Shown: piece by piece, positions 53,081 to 64,000 of the stretch | How the letters are laid out: every line of letters begins with the position of its first letter | Numbering within the stretch: position 1 is the stretch's first letter | Assembly (NCBI GenBank): GCA_936432065.2 | Contig: OW386286.2 | Coordinates: 18,721,179 to 18,785,178 of the forward strand | DNA length: 64,000 bases | From: Rutpela maculata | Lineage: Eukaryota > Arthropoda > Insecta > Coleoptera > Cerambycidae | Direction: 5' to 3' | Made by a program: the position numbers and the translations under genes | Notes under the pieces: generated by a model | Told to the model about the DNA's origin: nothing | The model's database searches: none | Seen by the model: the letters and a program-made list of their open reading frames with translations, nothing else

Positions 53081-55370
53081 AATTCACCGAAAGCAAAAGC
53101 TGACGTATCTCGGCTCCAAATGCAAGTAGATCATTATTTTTTTAGAAAAATGTTGAATATTTTATCTATTCTCATAATTCCTTTGCCGTTTTTGCGTTGA
53201 AAAAAGAAGTTATTTGAATTTGTTTATGACTAATTTTGAAACTTATAAACATATTTCGAAAAACGGTTTAAATGAAGATATACATTTTCCCTTAATACTA
53301 TTGTAAAATACAGTTAAAAACGTTTTTATAAAAAATTATCGTCTTACGAGTCGATGTACTTAAACAATAAGCGATTGAATTTCGATATCTTTTTTTATTT
53401 CTGGCAGTTTAAATAAATATTTTGCGCTATTTGGCGGAAAGGCTTACTTAGTTCAATAAAATGCATAGTTTACCAACTTTCGTTAAAATTGATGCATTAT
53501 TACATTATATTTCTTAAATAATCCAAAAAAGACACTTTTTGGTGGTGTCTATTTTTTTACAAATTAACAAATTATCAAAATTTTTTATTCATATGTCTAG
53601 TTTTAATTCGAAATTTGATTGCGAACAATTTGGTATTTATATTTTTGCGAAGCGATTACTAGAACTGGAGATAATAGCAGAAAATTTCAATGTTGAAACA
53701 AGTTGTTTAAAGAAGCAATGGACCGATTTAATCCAAACTTAATTGAACTTGTTATTATACCTAAAACAAATTAAAACAAGAAAATTGCTACAGCCAGAAT
53801 TCCTTACCCAAGGAACAATTTAAAAGTCATTTGGACTTGAGGAGGTTTTAAGAAAGGTTTGTCAGGGTCAGGTTATTGATGTTTTAGTTAAGGCCTTTTA
53901 GGCTTCAAGTATACGCTCTTATATGGTAAGTTTTAAAGCATTCTGTAAGACCTAATTATAAAGCTAATTTGCTTCTAGGATAATATGTATTTGTAATGGG
54001 TTTATCATATCTACATAAAACTCTCCATAAAGGTATTAGTTTTATTAACGTCTTAAATTCCATTTAGATTTAAAGAGGCTTTAAATTATTCTGTATGGTT
54101 TTAACATATTTGCAATAAATGCATTTTAAATCCTTTTTAAAACTAGACATTTTCAATGCCTATTAGTACTTATTAAAGGCCATTACAAAATTAGACTCTT
54201 AAAACATCCTTGACAATGTTGTGATGAAACCGTTATGAAGAAAAAAAGGCAAATTTTAATTCCATAAAACACTTTCTAAAACCTCAATAAAACATTTATT
54301 ATAAAAATAATAAACAATATGTCTGCCTGAAGTGTCGTTGATGCATTTCACGACTTACTAATGTGTAATTATGTCTTCTTTGGAAAGATGGAAGAAAATA
54401 AAAAAGACAGAGATGTACCACATCTCTGAAAAAAGAGTGGTCATTTTAAAAGAACAAATGTCAACGCGGTTCGTCTTGGAGGCGGTTCTTTTAAATCCCA
54501 AACGTTTTATTACAGCTTTTATCAAGTCCATGTGATCTTCGCCAAGTGTATTTGCATTTATGCAAGGAAGGGATTATTTGTGATAGTATACAAAAAGACT
54601 AAAAGGACTTCATTTAGAGTAAATGTTAGGTCATTACCATTATCAGAATATATAGTTTAATGAGAGGACTGTAAAATGACGATTAGGTTTTTAGTTGACC
54701 GGCCATGTTTTTCTTGTTATATAAAAATATTAAAGATCAATCTCACAATTATAATTAATAATAATTATCACTGTTTCTTTAGCAAGGTAGAATTACAAGA
54801 AACGAGTGAAAATTACCGTGGGAACCGAGAAGCAGCCTACTTTTTTAAATTTGCTGATTACGCGTCTATGCAATGTGTATGGATATTAAAATCATTATTG
54901 TTTCTGAGGCGCCCTTGTTTTTTGGGCCTTTCTTTTGTAGTTTTAATGATAAACTGCCGTTGGTTTTCATTACTTTGTCATACCTGATGTCTTCTTATTA
55001 CCTTTTAAATCGGCCTTAGCAGGCGCGCAGCCAGGGGGGGAGCATGCCCCCCCCCAAGCCGTCTTCCATGAACTAAAAAATAAAGAAGCATAATCACTAT
55101 TAGTACAAATAGTCCCTTCAAATTAGGAGATATTTAAGAAAATTTTCCCACAGTTATGAGACCTGTAGAAAGTGAAGTATTTGGGTTTCCTAAACATGAT
55201 GAAACAGTTCTAAAAATGGGTGGTTTTTGAGAAATATATACATATATATGAATTTTAGCGTTTTTTCGTCTTTTGCATTTTGGTGAAAAATATCAAGAGA
55301 GTAAAGTAGTAGAGCATAAAATTTCCTATAAGTTTTGTCTCTACCTTTTTTCTCGAACTCCGCATATAGA
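53081..55370. other. no supported gene
   Basis: Frames at 53539-53742 and 54676-54987 have no recognised domain. At 55022 'caggcgcgcagccagggggg' looks like one end of a hAT-type element, but no partner end or TSD was found. Confidence 0.35.
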
Positions 55371-55374
55371 CTTT

Positions 55375-55605
55375 TGCGCCTTTTTTAAATTTTGAGCCAA
55401 AATTATGCATTTTTGCATTTTTATGAAAAATTACATGAGATCAAAGTTGTAGAACATAAAATTCACTATCTTTAGGTGTTTTCTGGTTTTTTTTTTTTTC
55501 ATAAAAATATATATTTTATGTTCTACAACTTTGATCTCACGTAATTTTTTATAAAAATGCATAATTTTGGCTCAAAATCTAAACAAAGGCGCAAAAGTCC
55601 ATATG
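55375..55605. repeat. fold-back repeat
   Basis: 'acttttgcgcc' with 'ttttgagccaaaattatgca' (55397) is mirrored by 'tgcataattttggctcaaaa' (55557) with 'ggcgcaaaagt'. The inner arms 'gatcaaagttgtagaacata' mirror 'tatgttctacaactttgatc'. Arms are about 95 bp with a T-rich loop. No ORF; a 61-codon frame over the right arm is rejected. Confidence 0.75.
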
Positions 55606-55861
55606 TATATTTATTTCTTTCGTGTCCTCTAGCGGCGAAACAAAGTGAAAAAATCATGGCGCTAATACTAGTAAAAATGATGAAATTTGTAAGCAAAACC
55701 AGAGTTTACCTAAATATACACGAAAACCCAGATAATTTCTAAAGTAACTAATTTCGCATAACGTACATGGGGGTCAAATTATCACCCTGCGCTGGCTGAT
55801 TCGTCCTCAACGAAACACTACTTATAATTGTATATACTTTGACATTAGTAATTTACGTTAT

Positions 55862-55970
55862 AAGTCCGGTAGGTGACTTATTACAGTACGAGTTGTTTTA
55901 CGAACGAGGCGACGCAGGAGCCGAGTCCGGAAAAACGAGTACTGTAATGAAACCTACCGGACGTGTATCG
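55862..55970. repeat. CpG-rich hairpin
   Basis: GTCCGGTAGGTGACTTATTACAGTAC-type arm at 55864 pairs with 'gtactgtaatgaaacctacc' plus GGAC ending near 55967. The centre (55905-55930, 'gaggcgacgcaggagccgag') is CpG-rich. A related 'catttaccggacagtatgaa' stretch appears inverted at 57072-57091 against 'ttcatactgtccag' at 55985, so the hairpin may be one end of a larger element of about 1.2 kb. Confidence 0.5.
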
Positions 55971-56335
55971 TATAATATTTTATTTCATACTGTCCAGTTA
56001 ATCCTTTTTAAAATGAATAAAAAGTTATAATTATTGAAATTTGAGAAATATTAGTTCGTAATCTAACAATCGCATCAACGCACCGTAACGATGTTATAGC
56101 CATTGTTTTCCATAGCTAATTATGATTGTCTTTAGCTTGTCACTGTCAACTAAATAAAACCATAATTTTTGCATTGTTTTGTGTTATGGAGATTTCGGAG
56201 CAGACTTAAAATAAATCTGTTAAAGCAACCGGAAAATTAATCCAGAAAAAATCATCATATTTAGAGTAAATTAAATAATCTGTATATTGGCTCCAAATAA
56301 GATAGAAAACTTTAGAACTAGAGAGCTTTATTTAA

Positions 56336-56637
56336 TCAAAATAAAATAAAAATTACTAATTTTAGTTAAGCAAAATATTAAAAATTTTGTAAGTAGAAGC
56401 CTAATCTGTAGTTATCTAACATTCTTCATTTACTAAAGTTGGTAGAAAAGTACGTTGTATAAGTAGTTGTAGGGGCGAAAGTGCTTACTTCACAATAGTA
56501 TCAATATGAATTAATGTAGGTTCAAATAAAATAAAAATTACTAACTTTAGTTAAGCAAATTATAATAAATTTTGTAAGTAGAAGCCTAATGTATAGTTAT
56601 GTAACATTCTTCATTTACTAAAGTTGGTAGAAAGTAT
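56336..56637 (+). repeat. direct duplication of ~115 bp
   Basis: 56336-56450 and 56522-56637 both read 'aaataaaataaaaattacta', 'tttagttaagcaaa', 'ttttgtaagtagaagcctaa' and 'cattcttcatttactaaagt', with few differences. They are separated by about 70 bp. No ORF. Confidence 0.75.
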
Positions 56638-56639
56638 AT

Positions 56640-58340
56640 TTTACAGTAAAAAAACCGCTATACAACGATGAATGATTTTCTTCAATAAAACACTTCTCGG
56701 GACACATTTTTATAGTTGGCTATGACTCCATTATTATGTTGCTTTGAATTATGACAGTTATTTTTGTTATAAATATTGAATAACCTATTAATAGATATTA
56801 TTATATCCCCGCTTTTCGACAATATGTAGTTGCTAGTTGTAGTTGCAATTGTTGTAGTTGCTAAAACTGTGTATTTAAAGATTTTATTTCTTATATTTTT
56901 TGGGTGAAAAAGTCAAAAGTCAAAACTTGCTTATTAATAACAATAATATGATAGTGTTGCTAGGTAACACATTACAGTATCAGATACCGTAATGTTCGCA
57001 AGTAACACATTACGTTATCAGATACTGACATGTTCGATTTACCGCCCGCAAATGAGTCCGGGAAATAGTCATTTACCGGACAGTATGAAATAAAAATATT
57101 AAAATGCAATCACAAAGTATAGCGATGATAGGTTTGCGCAGTTAATTTTATGATATAGCAGTATTTTAAATACGATTAATCAATTTTGAAACTGTCAAAG
57201 ATGTCATTGAACATTTATAAAATTAAAACACGCATTGTTATTTGATTAATAATTTTGAGGCCATTTGCAATCTTAACAGACTTTGAATCAATTATCATTG
57301 CGCTCTCGAGGGAGATGCAAGCTACACACACTGAATACTTCTGACATTTAACCTCACATCTGGGGTTATTAGATAATTGGAAATTTATTAGGTGAAAGGT
57401 GCGCCATTGCTACAAGAATAAACGTGTAATTTATTAATCATATTCAATTTGTGATATTAGTTGAGATATTTCTGAATTATATGCGTAAAATCGTGTTGTT
57501 CTTTTCATGCGCCCAATATGGTTTTCTAAGGTTCATTATCGTAAAAGCCTTGGCGGAACTACTTCCTATTCTTATTATGTACGGCTGCTTATTATATCCT
57601 GGTTAAAAAGAAACAAAATATACATTTTCTTTGGCAGTGGAGTCAAACTAAGCATAAAAAAATGTGAATAAGGGATTGTCTTGCTGCAGCGATTTTATTG
57701 TTTTAAATTGTTTAGGTGTGAACAAGTGTAATGAAAAGTTTTACATTAAATCCGCCTATTACTTCATACAAAATTGAAATAATGTATGTTGCAATATTCT
57801 ATTTTTCTTCTATATTCCTGATTATATCCAGTTCTAGTAATGTCTTAGGTTTGTTGGGTATTTTGCCACTGTAAAAAGATTTAAAAATTTTAATGAAAGA
57901 AACCTCTGCGCCAAAAGGATCAGGCAGAGGCTGGTTTTTAATACTTCTGGTACAAAATGTCTCACACCTAAAAATAAATAAACTGAAACAAAAATGTTAC
58001 ATGACAATTACAAAAATGAAATAGAAGGCTGTTAGCGTTTCGGGAAATATTTATTTTTCTGTTATCAAAACCTTTACTTGTAATCACGTCAAACATGAGA
58101 GTTTGTTGTTTATTTATTTCCATAGTCACGTGAGACATTAAATTATATTTATTTTATTTTTACTTACTTTTTTCTGAGGATCGGCAACCAGCTGGTACAG
58201 AAATCTATAGAATAATTAGAAACACATTTATCCTCATTTAACAAAATAATAGCGGATTCCTTAAGTTTTCTTTTGTAGATTGTAGATTGTTTAAGGGGTT
58301 TTTGGCCCTGAGTTGGCCTTTCTTCAGTTTGACCTAAAAG
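56640..58340. other. nothing recognised
   Basis: No gene supported. A short hairpin (57903-57933, 'cctctgcg' against 'gcagagg') is the only structure noted. Confidence 0.35.
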
Positions 58341-58344
58341 GTCT

Positions 58345-60290
58345 TTTGTGAGTTACCAACTAGTTGTTGCCCAGGATTCCAATACTTTTTGCCAAGCTTA
58401 CGATTTTCCTGGGAGCTAATTTCCTTATGTCTTCAGGCGTTAATTCCGCCTGTTCTAGGTACTTTAGCCTAATGCGGATTAGTACCTTGCATTCACAAAG
58501 CAGCAGTCTCAGTTGCAGCTTCACAGTATCTACATTTGTCATCTTCTGCCATGCCCATGTTCTTGAGATGATATCTCAAGTGGCAGTGGCCAGCCTGTGA
58601 TCAGACTTAGGTCGGACTTTTCAAGTTCGAGAAGCCTTGTGGCATTCTTTGTTGAATAGGTTATAAACCTTTTCGCTTGTCTCTAGCTTGGAGTATTCCT
58701 CCAGTAGGACTTCTTTTGTTTCTTTTCCCATTTTAGGACCTCCTCCGTTATGTTAGATAATCCACAGCCAACAAATGGGGCTTCAGCCCCTTTTCTTGCG
58801 AGGCCATCAGCCAATTCGTTGTCTTCTATTCACTCATGCGCTGACACCCACATCAAGGTAACCTTATTGTTTTTTGCCAGTTGCTTCAGGGATTATCTGC
58901 ATTTCCAGCAATTTTAGACTCGAAGGTATAGGACCTGAGAGACTTTAGTGCTTCCTGGCTATCTGAAAGTATATAGATCTTTGCCCTTCGAGTGAATCTA
59001 TTTAGGAATTCCTGGGCACATTGATCTATAGCATAGATTTCTGCCTGGAAGATGGTTGGGGTGTTACCAAGGGCTTTAGATAGCCTGCATTTAGGCCTTG
59101 CTACGCCCACACCAACCACTTCGTCCATCTTGGGTTCATCTGTGTACCAGATGTGTGACTCTTTCTCCAACCGCAGTACTTCGACTCTGCTCGCTTGATG
59201 GCTTTCAATCAGCACATCAAACGGGCAGTCAAAGCCATGCTTGATTGGCATTGAGTCAGTGGGTTTGGTTATGGATTCGAATTGCATTAGCTCCAGAATC
59301 CTTAAGTGACAACCAGGTCGCCTGGTCTGAATTTAAGTGCCTGATGCAGCCTTAGAGCACTAAGTGCTGCCTCCTTCCTTACATGCAAATGCAGAGGAAG
59401 TGAGTCCAGCATTGCCTCCATAGCTGCTGTAGGACAGGAGCGCATTGCTCCTGTAGTCCCTAGACAGGCAAGGCATTGCAATTCCTGCAACTTTCCTTGT
59501 GCTATTTTCTCTTCTGTTTTTGGCCACCATACACATGATGACAACCGAAAGGTAGGACCAATGTATTATTTTTGGCTTCAGACCCCAAGTCTTACCAAAC
59601 AGCATACGGCACGTCCAAATCGCCGTGGTTGCTTTGATAAGTGTCCTTTCTAAGTGCGAGTTCCAGGTAAGTTTTTGGTCCAGGATTACTCCTAAATGCT
59701 TGACTTCACTGGAAAAATTCAGTGCTGTTCCATTTAACATAGGAGTTTTCAAATTTAGTTTTCTCCTTTTGGTGAATGGAACAATAACTGATTTGCTCGG
59801 ATTGACGCTAAGGCCCTCTGACGAGCACCATTTAGATATTATGTTTACGGCAATTTGCATGTGGTCTGAGATCATAACCTCATGCCTGCCTCTAACAGTA
59901 CGTTGAAGCCATAATTGCTCAGCTTATGGAGGAGATCGTCGACCAGCATTGACCACAGCAAGGGCGATAAGACCTCTTGTGAACAGCCCCTAACTGCAGT
60001 CACGGTGGCCGACTCGTTCCCCATATTTGTGGTAATTATTCTGCTTCTTAGCATGAATTGTATCCATTTGATTGTTGGGGACTGTATTCTCCTTTTTTCC
60101 GCGGCTCTTTGTATGGATTCATAGGAGGTGTTGTCAAAAGCACCCTCTATATCTATGAAAGCACACAGAGCGAATTCCTTTACTGTAAATGTCTTTTCGA
60201 TGCCTTTGACCAGGTAAGTTTTCTTTTGGTTGAATCGCCTTCTTTTTCCAAAATTTTCGCGGAGTCCTACTGGATCCTATGATTGTTATC
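58345..60290 (-). pseudogene. Jockey/R1-like LINE with RNase H, pseudogene
   Basis: Read from 60290 downward: motif A FALCAFIDIEGAFDNTSYES (about 60160-60110), WIQFMLRSRIITTN, motif B region AVRGCSQEVLSPLLWSMLVD near 59990, then NYGFNV followed directly by TVRGRHEVMISDHMQIA: motif C (YADD) is missing. Next the thumb, NIISKWCSSEGLSVNPSKS and LGVILDQKLTWNSHLERTL near 59800-59640, and an RNase H domain at 59160-58780 (YTDEPKMD, TIFQAEIYAI, ILSDSQEALKS, then DNELADGLA-like in another frame). The C-terminal tail CECKVL and LAPRKIVSLAKSIGILGNN ends near 58360. At least five frameshifts or stops. Inactive. Confidence 0.8.
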
Positions 60291-60448
60291 CCACGCGTTG
60301 TTCATAAATTTTTGACTTCTGGAATTCTTCCTTTCTAGCATAATCTCTGTGTTCAGCAATGGAGAAAAATCCAAAGCTTCTCATTGCACTTATTACCACT
60401 AAAACAAATGAAAACCCTGCAGCTAAAGAATTCCATTCAAAATATATT

Positions 60449-60870
60449 TTTACCTACGATCACTACTGTAAATAGTAAAAAACACACTACCTGCCATCTA
60501 TGTAAGTTGAATTTTACGTATTGTAAACAAAACGCACTGTAAACAAATCGCACGGGACACGCAATTATAGGTGGGTTATATTGCTGACCCGGGATTTAAA
60601 AAAACAAATGCGCCTACTTAATTTTCAAACGCTGTCAAAACTGACATAATATTTGTTGAATAATATTGATGACTAGTAAACTAAATCCAGATTTTACTAA
60701 ATAACTAAATAAATATGATCGTAGGTAAAGTATAGTACATAATTCGAGTTGTAAGGCAATTACGCACTCATGGAAATACGCACTCGCCGCTACGCGGCAT
60801 CGTGCGCAACTTTTCCATTCGTGCGTAATTTGCTTCTATCACTCATTACGTAATATATTATTACTTCACT
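60449..60870. repeat. repeat D, half copy
   Basis: Colinear with 11360-11755: 'tacctacgatcactactgta', 'cacactacctgccatctatg', 'gggacacgcaattat', 'tttcaaacgctgtcaaaact', 'aatatgatcgtaggtaa', then the CpG core 'cgcactcgccgctacgcggc' at 60779-60798 and its far side. It has an extra 'gtaaacaaatcgcacggg' segment that shows the uninterrupted order across the LINE insertion site of the 11.4-19.5 kb copy. The second arm is missing. Confidence 0.7.
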
Positions 60871-61767
60871 ATTATTTATTTGTTTATTCCGGTCAGTTTC
60901 TATTGTGTCAATTATTGTAATGCATGGTTAAATAAGTATTATTTTTATAATAGATAACCAGACAACTTGCAAATGCAGAAACTATTTTTTGCCTAGTACA
61001 TCATCACTCCTGGTGCTACTTGTTATCTTATTTTAATATATTATTATTTGTCGTCTTTGTTGTTTTTTTTTATAAAATTAATTTACTCCTCTTGTTTTAA
61101 TAACAATTGTACAAAAAAAAATGTCCTTAACTGTTGAAAGTAATCTACAGAAAAATACGTCATGGAATAATTTTCTTTCGATTCTTACGCAATTACCGTT
61201 ACCAAATATGGATCTCCCTTCGAGAGGAGGCCTTCAATTTAAACAAAAATAGTATTAATAACACTAAATGGATGCGTGACGATTACTGTGGTGAGAAAAA
61301 AAATGTTTTCTATGTAATTTATCAAGTCGGTGCCACTGGTATCGACCTTGAATAACACCATGTTTTGTTTATATTTTGAAATCGCTGTCGCTTAAATAAC
61401 CAAATCCGCGAATGTTATGTTTAATATTTTATATGGTGTATCAAAGAAATACTAATTTATCTAGATTACGGCTTGACCAGAAACATTTTGTAACTCTTCC
61501 AGAAAGCAATTTTTTTAATATGAAAGTTGTGTTTGCCAAACATATATAAAGTGAAAAAAACTTCATGGGTTCGGTTGATGTGAAAATAAACGTATATTAC
61601 CAGCAGTGGCGGGATTTGGGGGCAAGGGGATATTTACCCCTTCCTCTTACCCCCGAATGCCAGAAGTGTTTTTGTGCTGGAAGGGGCCACATAGTTTGAG
61701 ACAAGGAGCATCAGTATCCGAGTGGCTAGGATTAATTTATTTTTCCGATTATTGCATTCATTGATAT
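60871..61767. other. nothing recognised
   Basis: No gene supported. 'cagtggcgggatttgggggc' at 61604 resembles one end of a hAT-type MITE, but no partner end was found. Confidence 0.3.
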
Positions 61768-61777
61768 GGTAACTAAT

Positions 61778-61917
61778 CTTCTTCTTCTTCTTCTTCTTCT
61801 TCTTCTTCTTCTTCTTCTTCTTCTTCTTCTTCTTCTTCTTCTTCTTCTTCTTTGCACTCCATCTGTCGTGGTTGCCTGTTATGCGCACAGCCTCATTAAA
61901 AATCTTTCCCAGAGCTT
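61778..61917 (-). mobile_element. short retroposed insert with (AAG)n tail
   Basis: 140 bp between 10-bp duplications GGTAACTAAT (61768-61777 and 61918-61927). On the minus strand it reads AAGCTCTGGGAAAG..., GAGGCTGTGCGCATAACAGG, ...CGACAGATGGAGTGCAAAG, then about 25 AAG units (61778-61852). A variable-length TSD and a 3' microsatellite tail fit a 5'-truncated LINE or SINE. The poly-lysine frame it produces is an artefact. Confidence 0.75.
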
Positions 61918-62178
61918 GGTAACTAATTAAAGACATTTTTTGATATCGTTGTTCCAATAAAATGTCATTATTAGTAGTAAAACTGCTATATTAGCTTTTG
62001 ACAATACGAACATGCAGTTTTATCGTATGAAATATCACTAGTGCTTAAAATTTTTTCGAAAGCTTTATTGCCTGGTAATATAAAGAGTGTAAATTGACAG
62101 TTTATTATCTGATTTAATCCTTGTAGGCCAATGGAATTAGCAAATATGCATATTGTAATTCGTTTCAGGATGCCACGT

Positions 62179-63998
62179 GGATTATACGATAGTTTTATTG
62201 ATTACGAACATGACCCTGAATTTGGTCCACTTTTTGACCGCCGGAACATTGTTTATTTAACGATTTATTGTTGAGAAATTCCAAAAAATCGACTTTTTTA
62301 AAGATAACTTAAAGTTCTTTGACGATAGGTTTTTCAATTTGTAGATACTGTTAGAACTTTGAAAAACGGTTAATTTGAGAGGTGTTTCGTTTAAAACACT
62401 TGAAAATTTGTTTAAATAATTGCAAAAAACCGCGAAAATTTTCGCAATTTGCAAATATTTTTCATTCTTTAACAAAAGCATTTTAGTGCTTGAGTGCTTT
62501 GACAAAATATGTCTTTTGTCACCCCAAAGTTACCTCTAAAATTTCATCAAAAAATTTTAATTAGTTTAAGAGATATTCAATTTGTTTATTAAAAACATGA
62601 ATAATGTAAAATGCAAATTCACCCAGTTCCCGTTGTCGTAGAGGGTTGATCTGGACATCATTTTTTTTGTTGAGACTTAAACTGTATGTTTTCATTAATG
62701 GTAAATCAAATTTGCATTATTTTCAACTTCAAAATGGCGTTTGAAAAAGTGTCACATTCTTTTTTGGTTTTTTGCTAATAACTTTTAAACGAATGAAGAT
62801 TTTGCAATATCGTACTGATATCTTTGTTGCTGGTGTTTTTTCACATATTTTCAAAAGAAAAAATGACTGTAGCCTTACTATAAGCCGAGATGATTTTTTT
62901 AAAATAAATTCGTAATTTGTTTATTAATAAACATTAACAGCTGAAACTTGGTGAACAATTAGTTTAATAGTCTATCTTTGTAATAGAGCTGAGTTTGGGG
63001 GAAAAAAATTCAATTTGCAACGATAACAATAATTAATTTTAAATCAGCGTCAGAACAGGAGTGAGAAGCATGAGTCATATCTGTGACACATTCATAAAAT
63101 GATCGAGACGAGTTCAAATCCGTCAACCAAAAATTTACCGTTTCTCCGATTTTTACTTTTTTTTTAAATTTGGGGTAGCGTGATGAAATAATAATATCTG
63201 TCATGTCGATTTTTTCCTAATTAAACAATAATTTGTTATAAACAATTATTTTTTGTTAAACATTTTTTTATGAATTTATTAAAAAAAAATTATCTCGGCT
63301 TCTAATAAGGCTACAGAGTCTTTTTTGTTTTCTGAAAATGTGTGAAAAGACCCTAGCAACAAAGATATGAGAACGATATTGCAAAATCTTCATTTGCTTA
63401 AAAGTTATTAGCAAAAGACCTAACCTCAAAATGTGACACTTTTTCAAACGCCATTTTGAAGTTGAAAATAATGCAGATTTGATTTGCCATTAATGAAAAC
63501 ATAAAGTTTAAGTCTCAACAAAAAAGATGATGTCCAGATTAACCCTCTACGACAACGGGAACTGGGTGAATTTGCATTTTACATTATATATGTTTTTAAT
63601 AAATAAATTGATATCTCTTAAACTAATTAAAATTTTTTGATGATATTTTAGGGATAACTTTGGGGTAATAAAAGACATATTTCTTCAAAGTTTCAAGCAC
63701 TAAAGTACTTTTGTTAAAGAATGAAAAATATTTGCAAATTGCTAAAATTTTCGCAATTATTTAAACAAATTTTCAAGCGTTTCAAACGAAACATCTCTCA
63801 AATTAACCGTTTTTCAAAGTTCTAACAGTATCTACAAATTGAAAAACCTATCGTCAAAGGTCTTTGAGTTATCTTTAAAAAAGTCGATTTTTTTGAATTT
63901 TTCAACAATAAATCGTTAAATAAACAATGTTCCGGCAGTCAAAAAGTGGACCAAATTCAGGGTCATGTTCGTAATCAATAAAACTATCGTTTAATCCT
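62179..63998. repeat. large inverted repeat, arms ~730 bp
   Basis: The left arm 62179-62915 is mirrored by the right arm 63265-63998. Marks: 'ttttattgattacgaacatg' (62193) against 'catgttcgtaatcaataaaa' (63964); 'aaatgcaaattcacccagtt' (62609) against 'aactgggtgaatttgcattt' (63561); 'agtgtcacatt' against its inverse. The spacer of about 350 bp holds a 64-codon minus-strand frame (63204-63010) without recognised domain. The outer ends nearly reach the window edge, so the element may continue. No TSD can be read. Possibly a fold-back or long-TIR DNA element with deleted core. Confidence 0.8.
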
Positions 63999-64000
63999 CG

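Noticed and set aside
54676..54987. 103-codon ORF
   Set aside because: Hydrophobic, low-complexity composition as expected from AT-rich DNA; no domain and no start context of note.
55022..55070. hAT-type element starting CAGGCGCGCAGCC
   Set aside because: Only one end-like sequence was found; no partner terminus or TSD could be located.
58360..60282. Plus-strand frames of 60-93 codons across this region
   Set aside because: They are antisense to a minus-strand LINE pseudogene with recognisable RT and RNase H motifs.
61604..61680. hAT-type MITE starting CAGTGGCGGG
   Set aside because: Resembles the 50.97 kb element at its first bases only; no matching right end or TSD.
61634..61957. Open frame with a poly-lysine run of more than 25 residues
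   Set aside because: It is a translation of the (CTT)n tail of a retroposed insert with a clear TSD, not a protein gene.

Overview
The window looks like repeat-dominated, AT-rich insect nuclear DNA. Evidence: non-LTR retrotransposons with apurinic endonuclease and reverse transcriptase, hAT and mariner-type MITEs, Helitron-like elements, tRNA- and 5S-rRNA-derived SINE-like sequences, and a spliceosomal-type intron. A beetle or another holometabolous insect is plausible, but the order cannot be proved here. No bacterial operon, rRNA operon or CRISPR array is visible. The only candidate host exon is a short, relatively GC-rich stretch near 8.6-9.0 kb. Boundaries given without a target-site duplication (TSD) are estimates made by eye.

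Layout. 0-8.3 kb: copies of a ~0.7 kb Helentron-like repeat ('family A', seven copies in the window) and two kinds of hAT-type MITE with 8-bp TSDs. 8.6-9.0 kb: the candidate host first exon. 9.3-11.1 kb: a dead LINE carrying a Helitron-type insertion. 11.36-19.5 kb: a palindromic CpG-core repeat (D) split by a CR1/L2-like LINE. Its 951-aa endonuclease-RT is intact; its ORF1 is broken by a 3.2 kb long-TIR DNA element (T1), which holds repeat C, which holds a family A copy. 19.6-20.8 kb: a mariner-like transposase pseudogene split by another repeat. 23.3-30.2 kb: two more long-TIR elements (T2, T3) with relics of a CXC-tailed protein family, and several LINE fragments. 32.7 kb: a 5S-derived SINE. 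35.8-37.3 kb: a repeat with five perfect TGACGTCA sites. 37.3-38.5 kb: a fold-back with a filled and an empty insertion site. 43.25-46.08 kb: element T4, with ~650 bp TIRs studded with GTCAGCTG and two divergent gene relics. 46.1-48.7 kb: a second T1 copy interrupted by a hAT MITE. 49-57 kb: MITEs, fold-backs and tandem duplications. 58.3-60.3 kb: an RNase-H-bearing LINE pseudogene. 62.2-64.0 kb: a ~1.8 kb inverted repeat reaching the window edge.

Most striking pattern: T1, its second copy, T2 and T3 each carry a C-terminal CXC-type cysteine cluster, or a protein ending in one, between long inverted repeats. T4 may be a related variant with an acidic tail. I infer that this multicopy protein family travels as cargo, or as the transposase, of long-TIR DNA transposons. 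This, the nesting order and the shared regulatory-looking modules among unrelated repeats are the points most worth checking.
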